This document shows, in pieces, positions 8,526 to 16,574 of a stretch of DNA of 64,000 nucleotides. Position numbers and translations under genes: made by a program. The notes below the pieces were generated by a model that was not told where the DNA came from, ran no database searches, and saw only the letters and a program-made list of their open reading frames with translations. The stretch is from Lentzea indica. Its GTDB lineage: Bacteria > Actinomycetota > Actinomycetes > Mycobacteriales > Pseudonocardiaceae. Position 1 is the stretch's first letter. Every line of letters starts with the position of its first letter. The stretch is taken from positions 1 to 64,000 of the forward strand of contig NZ_VSRL01000018.1 of NCBI RefSeq assembly GCF_012184385.1, read 5' to 3'.

Positions 8526-10355
8526 CTACCGCAAATCACTGTTCTGTTTTCCGTGTGAAAGAAATCCGAGTGCCGCTGCGGCAGCCGGGTACGCCAGCTC
8601 GCCCAATCCGCCCACGGGCGCCTCCGACGCCACTACGACGACGTTGATCTCGGGTGTGTCGCCGATCCTCGCCCACGGGTGGTCCGCGAACGATTTTTGC
8701 ACGACTTTTCCCTGCTTGACGGTGATTCGCGCACCTTGTGCCGTCGAGACCGCGTCCATGATCGCGCCTTCGACCTGTTGGCGGACACCCGAGGGGTGCA
8801 GCGCCGGTCCGACGTCCACCGCCGCGGTGATTTTCGTACGACCGTCCCGTCTCGTTCCGGCGATCACCGCGACGACCGAGCCGAAGTCACGATGGCAGGC
8901 AACGGCTCGCGGTTCTCCGTCGTGCGCTTCCGCTGCCGCTTCGAGAACATTTCTGACTCGTGGGTCGGTCAACAGCTTCAACCGGCGTTCGAGCTGGTCG
9001 TGCCGCATGTCGAGCTCACTCAGGAACATCTCTTCCGCATAAACGGACTGACCTGCGTAGACACTGCGCCAGAAGCCGGTTCTGATCGGCGGTGCACAGA
9101 TGGCGAAGTGGACCTCGCCCTCCACGTCGTACAGATACTTGTTCGCCATCATCTGCATGATCTGCGGGTTGCTCGTGACTTCGAGCGCCGACGCGAGTGG
9201 CCAAGTGGAAACGGCGTGATCCCGCCAAGTGGGTAGACCTTCGTCGTTGACCGTTGCTCGTATGCGATGGACGGACAAAGGACGATACGAGTCGTGCCGC
9301 ATGTCATCGTCTCTCGTCCACAGCACTTTCACCGTCTTGCCGGTGTGCCGTGCGAGTTGGACTGCTTCGAGCACGAAGCCGACTTCGAACTTCCGCCCGA
9401 ACGCGCCACCCGCCCGCGTCGGGATCACCCTGACCGTCTCGAAGTCCTCCTCGAGAAGTGTGCGCACCCGGTCAGGTGCCTGGGTCGGAGCCCAGAGCGT
9501 GACCTCTGAACCGGTTACCGTCGCCGTCGCCGTCGGTGGCTCCATCGGCGCGTGGGCCAGCATTGGTGTGACGTAGATCTTCTCCACGTATTCGCCCGGT
9601 GGAGTCTTTCCCTCCGGCAGGGCGGCTTCCAGGTCGGCCAGCCACTCGTCGCTGTCGGCGTCCGGATCGCCACCGGCCCAGGTCGTGCGCAGGTTCTCCC
9701 TGGCCTTGATCGCGGTGCAGGCGTCACGGGCGAGAACGGCGATCCCGTTGCCGAGCTGGACGATCTCGGCGTCGCGAACTCCGGTGGCGCCGAAACCCGT
9801 TGGGGTGGCGCCGATCCACGGTGGCCTGGCGATGACCGCGACCAGGTCCGCCGGCTGGTCGATGGCGTACGCGAGCTTGCCCGTGACGATGGCTTCCTGG
9901 TCGACGCGCTTGATCGCGGCGTTGCCGAGGACTCGCCATTCGTGTTGCGGCGTCAGGACAACGTCGGTGGGCGTGAGGGGCGCGGCTTCCCCGGCCAGCT
10001 CCTGATAGCTGAACCGGCTCTCTCCGTGCTCGACGAAACCGTTGTCCGCACGGCACTCGTCCTCTGAGACCCGCCAGCGTTGCGCGGCCGCCTTGACCAG
10101 CAGATGCCAGACGGTGGCCGCGGCCGTGCGAATCGGCTCGTGCAGGCGCTGCATCGTGTTGGAGTTGGCGGAGATCTGCGGGCCGTAGGTCTCCTGGTCG
10201 CCTTCCGCCTGCTCGATCGCAAGGCTCTCGACGGGGACCTTGAGCTCTTCCGCGACCATCATGGCGACGGCGGTGCGCACGCCCTGACCGGTGTCCGGAA
10301 CCGGCACGGTGACCGTGATCAGGCCGGATCCGGCATCGATGCGAACGAAGGGGTT
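8526..10355 (-). CDS. Xanthine-dehydrogenase-family molybdopterin-binding subunit (isoquinoline oxidoreductase beta type)
   Basis: Although the frame is open to 10745, the protein-like part begins at GTG 10355 (VNPFVRIDAGSGLITVTV), overlapping the stop of the small-subunit gene as GTGA, so the two should be translationally coupled. The 609 residues contain the aldehyde-oxidase/xanthine-dehydrogenase pattern: DTGQGVRTAVAMMVAEEL, AHAPMEPP, GGAFGRKFE around the molybdopterin, and GGLGELAYPAAAAA near the end with the expected catalytic Glu. Related beta subunits are about 750 residues with a Tat signal; that N-terminal part is missing, so this enzyme is probably cytoplasmic. Substrate is unknown (aldehyde or N-heterocycle hydroxylation). 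Confidence 0.85.
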   Translation of the reverse strand, partial: NPFVRIDAGSGLITVTVPVPDTGQGVRTAVAMMVAEELKVPVESLAIEQAEGDQETYGPQISANSNTMQRLHEPIRTAAATVWHLLVKAAAQRWRVSEDECRADNGFVEHGESRFSYQELAGEAAPLTPTDVVLTPQHEWRVLGNAAIKRVDQEAIVTGKLAYAIDQPADLVAVIARPPWIGATPTGFGATGVRDAEIVQLGNGIAVLARDACTAIKARENLRTTWAGGDPDADSDEWLADLEAALPEGKTPPGEYVEKIYVTPMLAHAPMEPPTATATVTGSEVTLWAPTQAPDRVRTLLEEDFETVRVIPTRAGGAFGRKFEVGFVLEAVQLARHTGKTVKVLWTRDDDMRHDSYRPLSVHRIRATVNDEGLPTWRDHAVSTWPLASALEVTSNPQIMQMMANKYLYDVEGEVHFAICAPPIRTGFWRSVYAGQSVYAEEMFLSELDMRHDQLERRLKLLTDPRVRNVLEAAAEAHDGEPRAVACHRDFGSVVAVIAGTRRDGRTKITAAVDVGPALHPSGVRQQVEGAIMDAVSTAQGARITVKQGKVVQKSFADHPWARIGDTPEINVVVVASEAPVGGLGELAYPAAAAALGFLSHGKQNSDLR

Positions 10356-10810
10356 CACGACCCGGCCCGCGTCCGCGCGACGGCGTTCCTGATCGCCTTG
10401 CGGATCCTGGGATACGTGCCGCACCGGCAGATGTTGTTCCGCAACGCCTCGTCGATGTCGTCGTCGGTCGGATCGGGGTGCTTGGCCAGCAACGCGATGG
10501 TCGCCATGATCTGACCTGGCTGGCAGTAACCGCACTGCGTGACGTCCTCGTCCAGCCACGCCTGCTGCACCGGGTGGTCCTCGACACCCTCGATGGTCAG
10601 GACGTCCTGCTCGCTCATGCTCGCCACGGAGTGCTCGCACGGGCGGAACGCCTGTCCGTCCACTATGGACGTGCACACACCGCAAGCGCCGACACCGCAA
10701 CCGTACTTGGTGCCGGTGAGCCCCAGGTGATCTCGAAGTATCCACAGCAAGGGAGTGCCGGGGTCGGCTTCGACGTCCCGGACCTCCCCGTTGACCCGCA
10801 GCCGATGCAT
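10355..10810 (-). CDS. 2Fe-2S subunit of the molybdenum hydroxylase (isoquinoline oxidoreductase alpha type)
   Basis: The 151-residue protein starts at ATG 10810 with GGTGAGG seven bases upstream. It has the two classic clusters: CGVGACGVC plus a later Cys (FRPCEHSV) for the plant-type 2Fe-2S centre in the first half, and CGYCQPG with CRCGTYPRI for the second centre. It passes electrons from the molybdenum subunit encoded immediately downstream. The start codon is only 37-82 bases from the possible starts of the divergent SARP-like regulator, so the two promoters must overlap. Confidence 0.92.
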   Translation of the reverse strand: MHRLRVNGEVRDVEADPGTPLLWILRDHLGLTGTKYGCGVGACGVCTSIVDGQAFRPCEHSVASMSEQDVLTIEGVEDHPVQQAWLDEDVTQCGYCQPGQIMATIALLAKHPDPTDDDIDEALRNNICRCGTYPRIRKAIRNAVARTRAGS

Positions 10811-10846
10811 CGTCACCTCACCGAGAGTAGCGGCCGCAACGCTGTT

Positions 10847-13564
10847 ATGGATGCGGTGAGAGCCTGCGATCAACGGACTATCGTGAAGGCCGTGGACGGC
10901 GTTCGGTTCGGGGTGCTTGGGCCGCTGCTCGTCACGCACGAGCGGCGGGACGTCCGCATTCCCGCAGGCCAGCCGCGCCAGGTCCTGGTGTTGCTGCTCC
11001 TGCACACCGGCCAGACCGTCAGCGTCGACCACCTGATGTCGATCTTGTGGGACGGCGATCCGCCCGCCAGCGCGCGCAAGGCGGTGCAGGTGCACGTGTC
11101 ACAGCTCAGGAGGGCGCTCAAGGACCTCCCCGGCGTGCGCCTCGAGTGGTCGCGGCAGGGATATCGGCTCGACGTTCCCGACCGCTCGCTCGACCTGCAG
11201 CTCTTCCGTGACGCGGAGGATCCGGACGAGGCGCTGGCGTACTGGCGCGGGCCCGCGCTGGCCGAGCTGACCACGAACACCCAGCTCGCGAACCAGCTGG
11301 AGGAGGAACGGCTCGCGGCGATCGAGCGACGGGTCGACAAAGCGATCAAGGACGGCAGGCACCACGAGGTCATCGGCGAGCTGACGGGGTACGTCACCGC
11401 GCATCCGACCAGGGAACGGCTGCGGGGCGCGCTCATGGTCGCGCTGCACCGCAGCGGACGGCAGGCGGACGCGCTCAGGACGTACGACGAGGGGCGCCGG
11501 CATCTCGCGGACGAGCTCGGGCTCGATCCCGGCCAGGAGCTCAAGGACCTGCACGCCGCGATCCTGCAGGGTGACATCCCCACCGTGCCGCGGGAGCTGC
11601 CAGCCAAGCCGGACCCGTTCGTCGGGCGCCGCGCGGAGATCGCGCTGATCACGGACTCCACCGACCGCGTGATCGCCGTGCACGGGCCGGGTGGGCAGGG
11701 CAAGAGCGCTCTCGCCACCGCGGCCGCGCACGCGATGGCCGCGCGTTTCCCGGACGGACAGCTGTACGTGGACCTGCACGGCGCCACGCCAGGACGTTCG
11801 CCGCTCTCCCCCGCCGAGGTGATCAGGCGGTTCCTGCGCGCGCTCGGCACACCACCGCTGGCCGTGCCCACGGACACGTCGGAAGCCGCCGCGCTCTACC
11901 GGTCGACGCTCGCCAGGCGCAAGGTGCTGGTCCTGCTCGACAACGCGGTGGACGCCGCGCAGGTCGGCCCGCTGCTGCCGGGCGAGGCGGGTTCGGCCGT
12001 GCTGATCACCAGCCGCCGGATGCTGGCGACGCTCAGCGCACGGCACGTCCGGCTCGACCCGTTGCCAGAAGACGACGCTGTGAAGTTGCTGGGTGACGAC
12101 AGCGCGGCGGCGAAGCAGGTCGCGAAGGCCTGCGACCACCTGCCGCTCGCGCTCACGATCGCGGCCGCGCGGCTGCGATCGCGGCCCGACTGGACGACGG
12201 CGACGCTCGCGAAGAGGCTCGCGGACCAGCGGCATCGGCTGGACGAGCTGAACTTCGACGACCTCGGGGTCAGGACGAGCTTCCAGCTGAGCTTCGAGGG
12301 GCTGAACGACTCCTCGACCAGGGCGTTCACGTTGTTGTGCTGCCTCAACGTGCCGACGGTGAGCGAGCAGACCGCGCAGGCGCTGCTCGGGCAGGACGAC
12401 GTGGACCGGGCGCTGGACCCGTTGGTGGACGCCAAACTCGTGGAGCCGTGCGGACCTGAGCGGTACCGGGTGCACGACCTGCTCCGGCTGTTCGGCGCCG
12501 AGCACGTGAACGACGAGAAGCACGACGCACTCACCCGCGCGCTCACGCACTACCGCGAGACGCTCACCGCGGCGCTCAAGAAGCTGCGTCCGCACGCCTA
12601 CGGCGCACTCACGAACTCGGTCACCCAGCAGGACATCGACGAGCCGTTGCAGTGGCTGACGGACGAAGCCGAGAACCTGCTGGCGGCGGCCCGTTCCACG
12701 ATGTCGGAGCCGGAGCTGGCGGAGCATGCTCTCGCGATCGCGCACATGCTGTACCCGCATCTGTTCAAACAAGACCGCGTCGCCGATCTGATCGAGCTCG
12801 GCCAGATCGCGGACCAGGCGGCGCGCACGATCACCACCTCCGCCGCGGTGCAGACGGCGCTTCTGGTGCAGTCAGCGGCAAACCGCAGGATCGGCTCGTT
12901 CGGCACCGCCCGCGCACAGCTCGAAGAGGTGCTGGAGGCGCGTGCCGACGACCCGTTCGGACAGGGCCGCGCGCTTGCCGGCATCGGCACGATCCAACGC
13001 GAACAGGGTGAGCTGGACCAGGCCTCGTCGACTCTCGCGCAGGCGATCAAGCTCACCGCCGAGCACGGACCCGTTGGTGCGCAACGGGTTCCGTTGTCAG
13101 CGCTGGCGCAGGTGCATCAGGTCGCCGGCCGTTACGAGCAGGCGCTCGAAGCCGCCACCGAAAGCCTCGAGCACGCCCGTAAGCATCGGGATGCAGCTGG
13201 AACGGCGTATGCTCTGGCCTCGCAGGGCCAGGCGTTGTTCAAACTCGGCCGCTTGGACGAGGCCGAGGTCGCGCTGAGCGAGTGCATCGAGCTGTGCCGG
13301 GTGACGGGCGAGCACAACGACGAATGGCAGGCGCTGCTGTGCCGCGCGGAAGTGTTGCTGGCAGCCGGGGAGACCGAACAGGCCACAAAGGACGCCGAGC
13401 GTTGCCTGGAGATCACCAGCGCCCGCGGCGACAGGTACGGCGAGGGCGTCGCGCACCTCGTGCTCGCCAAGGCAGGGCTGGAAAAGCACGCGGACCGGGC
13501 GGCCGAACTGCTCGGCACACCCGGTCTGCGCAGGGACAACCTGTTGGACAGTGTTGTCGGCTAG
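10847..13564 (+). CDS. SARP-type transcriptional regulator with BTAD, NB-ARC ATPase and TPR domains (AfsR-like)
   Basis: The start is uncertain: ATG 10847, GTG 10883 or GTG 10892 (VDGVRFGVLGPLLV), none with a clear ribosome site. The order is AfsR-like: an OmpR-type winged helix (residues 20-105, with VSVDHLMSILWDG and ARKAVQVHVSQLRRAL), a BTAD domain to about 250 ending in DELGLDPGQELKDL, an NB-ARC ATPase with P-loop GPGGQGKSA near 283 and VLVLLDNA as Walker B, then TPR repeats from about 640 to the end. Such proteins activate genes, often of secondary metabolism, after ATP-dependent oligomerisation. Divergence from the molybdenum hydroxylase genes suggests it may control them. Length is about 905 residues. 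Confidence 0.88.
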   Translation: MDAVRACDQRTIVKAVDGVRFGVLGPLLVTHERRDVRIPAGQPRQVLVLLLLHTGQTVSVDHLMSILWDGDPPASARKAVQVHVSQLRRALKDLPGVRLEWSRQGYRLDVPDRSLDLQLFRDAEDPDEALAYWRGPALAELTTNTQLANQLEEERLAAIERRVDKAIKDGRHHEVIGELTGYVTAHPTRERLRGALMVALHRSGRQADALRTYDEGRRHLADELGLDPGQELKDLHAAILQGDIPTVPRELPAKPDPFVGRRAEIALITDSTDRVIAVHGPGGQGKSALATAAAHAMAARFPDGQLYVDLHGATPGRSPLSPAEVIRRFLRALGTPPLAVPTDTSEAAALYRSTLARRKVLVLLDNAVDAAQVGPLLPGEAGSAVLITSRRMLATLSARHVRLDPLPEDDAVKLLGDDSAAAKQVAKACDHLPLALTIAAARLRSRPDWTTATLAKRLADQRHRLDELNFDDLGVRTSFQLSFEGLNDSSTRAFTLLCCLNVPTVSEQTAQALLGQDDVDRALDPLVDAKLVEPCGPERYRVHDLLRLFGAEHVNDEKHDALTRALTHYRETLTAALKKLRPHAYGALTNSVTQQDIDEPLQWLTDEAENLLAAARSTMSEPELAEHALAIAHMLYPHLFKQDRVADLIELGQIADQAARTITTSAAVQTALLVQSAANRRIGSFGTARAQLEEVLEARADDPFGQGRALAGIGTIQREQGELDQASSTLAQAIKLTAEHGPVGAQRVPLSALAQVHQVAGRYEQALEAATESLEHARKHRDAAGTAYALASQGQALFKLGRLDEAEVALSECIELCRVTGEHNDEWQALLCRAEVLLAAGETEQATKDAERCLEITSARGDRYGEGVAHLVLAKAGLEKHADRAAELLGTPGLRRDNLLDSVVG

Positions 13565-13567
13565 AGA

Positions 13568-14422
13568 TCAGCCACAGTGCTCGAAGCCACTGGTGTAGCT
13601 GGAGGAACCGACCATGCCGCCCCACTTGACGCACTTGCCGGGCGCCTTCTTCTTGATCGGGCCCGCGTAGTAGCCGTACTCGTCGCGGTCAGTCGTGCGG
13701 GGCGACCCCTGCACCTCGAGGAACGCGCCGACGTCGGACTCGGTGCCGATCTTCGTGGTCTTGATCGCGACGACGCAGTTGTAACCGTTGGAGGCGTTGT
13801 ACAGCAGGGAAACGCGGGCACCGGTGACGTTCGCGCCGTCGATGACCTTGTAGCCGTCGCCGCACGCCTCTTCCGGCGTGTACGGGTTGGTGGTGCCACC
13901 GCCACCGCACTTGTTCTTCGACTTGTAGTTCTTGGTGCCGTAGTACAGGATCGTGCTGCCGCTCCACTTGATGCGCTGCGGCGAGCCGTTCAACAGCTGC
14001 TCGTAGTGCAAGTGGGCACCGGTCGACCCACCGGTGTTGCCGACGTTGCCGATGGTCTGACCCTGCGAGACGTTCTGGCCGACCGACACCCGCTGCGCGG
14101 ACAGGTGGGCGTAGCGCGTGGTCCAGCCGCTGCCGTGGTCGATCTCGATCCAGCGGCCGTAGCTCTGGCCACCCTCGTTGCGGACCTTCGTGACCTTGCC
14201 GGACGCGGACGCGACGACCGCGTCACCCTCGTCCGCACTGCGGTTCAGGTCGACCGCCTGCGCCGGGCTGTGGTTGGTCCTGGTGTTGCCCGACCAGGTC
14301 TGTCCACATGGGAACGGCATTTCGAAGTTGGTGGCGGCGGTGGCCTGCGGGCCACCGATCACCAGCATTCCCAGCCCGATCGCGAGCCCCGCGGCTCCCG
14401 AGATCATTCTCTTGATGTCCAT
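13568..14422 (-). CDS. Secreted M23-family peptidase, probable cell-wall endopeptidase
   Basis: ATG 14422 is preferred because AGGGGAAG lies three bases before it; a start six codons earlier has no such site. The 284 residues begin with a signal peptide (to about ATAAT). The M23 core is visible: HSPAQAVDLNR carries the first zinc ligands, and GAHLHYEQ the HxH motif, with RYAHLSAQRV between. M23 enzymes are zinc endopeptidases that cut peptidoglycan cross-bridges. After about residue 165 there is a Cys-containing extension (KNKCGGGGTTNPYTPEEACGDGY) of unknown role. Its start lies 14 bases after the stop of the NlpC/P60 gene, so they form an operon. It converges with the SARP regulator with only 3 bases between. 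Confidence 0.88.
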   Translation of the reverse strand: MDIKRMISGAAGLAIGLGMLVIGGPQATAATNFEMPFPCGQTWSGNTRTNHSPAQAVDLNRSADEGDAVVASASGKVTKVRNEGGQSYGRWIEIDHGSGWTTRYAHLSAQRVSVGQNVSQGQTIGNVGNTGGSTGAHLHYEQLLNGSPQRIKWSGSTILYYGTKNYKSKNKCGGGGTTNPYTPEEACGDGYKVIDGANVTGARVSLLYNASNGYNCVVAIKTTKIGTESDVGAFLEVQGSPRTTDRDEYGYYAGPIKKKAPGKCVKWGGMVGSSSYTSGFEHCG

Positions 14423-14436
14423 GAACTTCCCCTCAC

Positions 14437-15558
14437 TCACCCGAAGATCCGGCGGACCTTGGAGTACGGCGTTCCGTGGCTGTTCAGATCGCTGATGCGG
14501 ACGCTCTTGCCGTCACGTGGCGGCGAGGCCTCCAGGATCTTGTTGTCGCCCAGGTAGAGCGCGACGTGCGTGGTGACGTCGGAGTCGTTGTCGGAACGGC
14601 CCCAGAACACGAGGTCACCCGGCTTGCGGTCGGCGATCGCCACCGCGCGGCCCTTGATGTTCTGCGCACCGGTCCAGGCGCCGATGTCCATGCCAGCGCC
14701 CTTCCAGAACGCGTACAGCGTCAGGCCGGAGCAGTCGTAGCCGAGGCGGCTGTAGTCGTCACCCTGCGAAGGGTCGTTGTCCGGGTAGTGGTGGACGCCG
14801 TAGGAGGCACCGCCCTTGCCACCCGCTCCCCAGGAGTACAGATATCCCTTGCCGACCTGGGACTTCGCGGTGTCGATCACCCGCTGGATCTTCTCCGCGT
14901 TCGTGCCGGTGGTCGGACCGGCCGGGCCGTTGCTGCGGCCGTGGACGGCGTTGCCGGGAGGCGTTTCGCCTGGCTCGATGCCGTCGGTGTCGCAGCGCGG
15001 CAGGCCCTGGACGTACCCGTCGGTGCCGGTCTTGACGTAGTTGTCGGGCACCCACAGGTTGTCGGTGGTGAAGTCCCAGATCGTGCCGCTCTCGGCCTGC
15101 GCCTGGCACTTCACCGGAACCTGCTGGCCCGCCTTGTACCTGTCGGCGACCGAACCGGGTGCGGTGGCGCCGTCACCCTTGTTCTTGCGGCCGTTGAGGT
15201 CGACCTTGGCGGGGAAGGACTTCGAGGTGGCGCACTTCGGCAGCACCATCGTGTCTGAGGTGTTGCTCGTGTAGCCGTCCGGAATCCACAGGCCCTCGGT
15301 GGTGAGGTCCCAGATCTTCTTGCCGCCGTACTCGGGACCGGTGTCCTGGCAGACGACGTTGACCTTCTGGCCCTTGAGGTACATGTCGGCGACGCGCTTC
15401 TTGCCGACCGGCACGGTCGGGTCCTTGACGGTGCGGCCGTCGAGGGCGGTCGTCGCGGTGAACGTGCGGACCTCGGCCTGAGCCGTGCCGGTGCTCAGAA
15501 GAGGCACCAGCACGGCCAGGGCAGCGACCGCCGTGAGAACGGTCTTGCGGAGGTTCAT
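14437..15558 (-). CDS. Secreted NlpC/P60 peptidoglycan hydrolase with two N-terminal SH3-like repeats
   Basis: ATG 15558 gives 373 residues with a signal peptide (to about AQAEV); a GTG three codons earlier is possible. Two homologous modules follow, each with a LDGR/LNGR core, a KKIWDLTTEGLWIPDGY or TIWDFTTDNLWVPDNY segment and paired Cys; they resemble SH3-like wall-binding domains. The C-terminal NlpC/P60 domain has the catalytic Cys in GYDCSGLTLYAF, His in THVALYLG and a third polar residue near LEASPP. Enzymes of this class cut D-gamma-Glu to diaminopimelate bonds. The start overlaps or abuts the stop of the upstream Cys-rich protein gene, and the M23 peptidase follows, so the three genes likely act together on the wall. 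Confidence 0.88.
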   Translation of the reverse strand: MNLRKTVLTAVAALAVLVPLLSTGTAQAEVRTFTATTALDGRTVKDPTVPVGKKRVADMYLKGQKVNVVCQDTGPEYGGKKIWDLTTEGLWIPDGYTSNTSDTMVLPKCATSKSFPAKVDLNGRKNKGDGATAPGSVADRYKAGQQVPVKCQAQAESGTIWDFTTDNLWVPDNYVKTGTDGYVQGLPRCDTDGIEPGETPPGNAVHGRSNGPAGPTTGTNAEKIQRVIDTAKSQVGKGYLYSWGAGGKGGASYGVHHYPDNDPSQGDDYSRLGYDCSGLTLYAFWKGAGMDIGAWTGAQNIKGRAVAIADRKPGDLVFWGRSDNDSDVTTHVALYLGDNKILEASPPRDGKSVRISDLNSHGTPYSKVRRIFG

Positions 15559-15560
15559 CT

Positions 15561-15986
15561 TCAGCACCGCTGGTCAGTCGCGGCCGAGCCTTCGCCGTTG
15601 GACCACTCGAGCTGGCCGTACGCCTTGGTGCACTCCGAAAGCGTGTTGGCGCCGGAGGACCAGACTTCCTTCTGGTGGTTGCCGCCGCACTTGTAGTCAC
15701 GCAGGCCGGAACCGTCGGAGATGCCGGAGCAGGCCCACCAGGTGCCGCTGTGCGAGTTGCGGAAGCCCTCCCACACGTAGGTGTAGGCCCAGTTCTTGTT
15801 GCAGCCCTTGAACTGCTTCACCGACGCGATGGTCGTGCCGCCCGACTTGATGTAGGCCGTGCTGCCGATCTGCGTCACCCGGCTGCAGTTCGGGTTGGTC
15901 TCGGCGTTGGCGGGCGACGCGATCCCGAGCATCGCGCCCACGACGAGCGCCGCGGTGCCGACGGAGGCGGCGATCCTGATGAACAT
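15561..15986 (-). CDS. Small secreted Cys-rich protein of unknown function
   Basis: The 141-residue protein starts at ATG 15986 with GAGGGAGAAG upstream. A signal peptide (MFIRIAASVGTAALVVGAM, cleavage near ANA-ET) precedes a mature part of about 115 residues with six cysteines, enough for three disulfides, and many aromatic residues (WAYTYVWEGF, GTWWACSG). I recognise no family. It is first of a three-gene operon with the NlpC/P60 and M23 hydrolases, its stop touching the next start, so a wall-binding, inhibitor or partner role is plausible. That is inference from context only. Confidence 0.75.
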   Translation of the reverse strand: MFIRIAASVGTAALVVGAMLGIASPANAETNPNCSRVTQIGSTAYIKSGGTTIASVKQFKGCNKNWAYTYVWEGFRNSHSGTWWACSGISDGSGLRDYKCGGNHQKEVWSSGANTLSECTKAYGQLEWSNGEGSAATDQRC

Positions 15987-16058
15987 GCTTCTCCCTCAAA
16001 GGTTTTCTTGCAGGCGCGGAAAGTCAGTCGGTGATGTAGCCGGTCACGGCGGACCCCC

Positions 16059-16478
16059 TCAGCAGGCGCTCGACGCGAGGCGGGCGGTGCGGTGGACTCC
16101 GTCGGCGTCGACGTAGAGCACCTCGCCGCGGGCGCAGCCGGGCGCGTAGACCATGTTTCCCCAGTGGTTGCCGGGTGTTCCCGGCGCGACGAAGCCGACG
16201 TGGTCGCTGCTCGACCACACCGTGATGCGCAGAGCCGAATCACCGCCGGAGTAGTTCGAGATCCGCACCCAGTTCGTCCTGCACGCCGGCGACCAGCGCA
16301 GCTCCGCCTTGCCGCCCGTGTACATGGACGCGGTGTCCGCGACCGTGGAACCGCTGCTGCACCCGGTGGCGACCGGGTCCTTGTCGTTGCAGCTGCGCCC
16401 GCTGCAGGACGCCGCCTGCGCGTCCGGCGCCATCAGGAGCGTCAGCGCCGCCGCGGCGATCAGGCTTGTCGACTTCAT
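16059..16478 (-). CDS. Secreted DUF2690 family protein
   Basis: A 139-residue protein with a signal peptide ending near AQAAS. The mature part follows the DUF2690 pattern: CSGRSCNDKDPVATGCSSG, then ELRWSPACRTNWVRIS, ending in a Cys. Members are small exported actinobacterial proteins of unknown function, sometimes attached to kinase-like or HTH proteins. Its gene lies 72 bases upstream of the three-gene wall hydrolase operon on the same strand and divergent from the NB-ARC/TPR gene, so it may share regulation with either. Confidence 0.85.
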   Translation of the reverse strand: MKSTSLIAAAALTLLMAPDAQAASCSGRSCNDKDPVATGCSSGSTVADTASMYTGGKAELRWSPACRTNWVRISNYSGGDSALRITVWSSSDHVGFVAPGTPGNHWGNMVYAPGCARGEVLYVDADGVHRTARLASSAC

Positions 16479-16482
16479 GCCG

Positions 16483-16551
16483 CTGACACTGCTGAGGTGC
16501 GCTCACAGCGACCTGACAGCTACACCCCGTCAGGTGTCAGTGAGGTGTCAG
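16483..16551. promoter_or_regulatory. Four repeats of the heptamer CTGACAC/G in a divergent promoter region
   Basis: Between the DUF2690 gene and the NB-ARC/TPR gene, CTGACAC occurs at 16483 and CTGACAG at 16513, and the same motif on the other strand (GTGTCAG) at 16534 and 16545, the last two 11 bases apart (one helical turn). The clustering and phasing look like binding sites of one regulator. No proof is possible from the sequence alone. Confidence 0.45.
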
Positions 16552-16574
16552 AACCGCAGTACAGCGCTACGTTC

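Noticed and set aside
10356-10745. N-terminal extension of the molybdenum-binding subunit
   Set aside because: These codons are the out-of-frame shadow of the 2Fe-2S subunit gene; the true start is the GTG overlapping its stop.
16092-16574. N-terminal extension of the NB-ARC/TPR protein
   Set aside because: It is antisense to the DUF2690 gene and is not protein-like; starts at 16575-16602 fit better.
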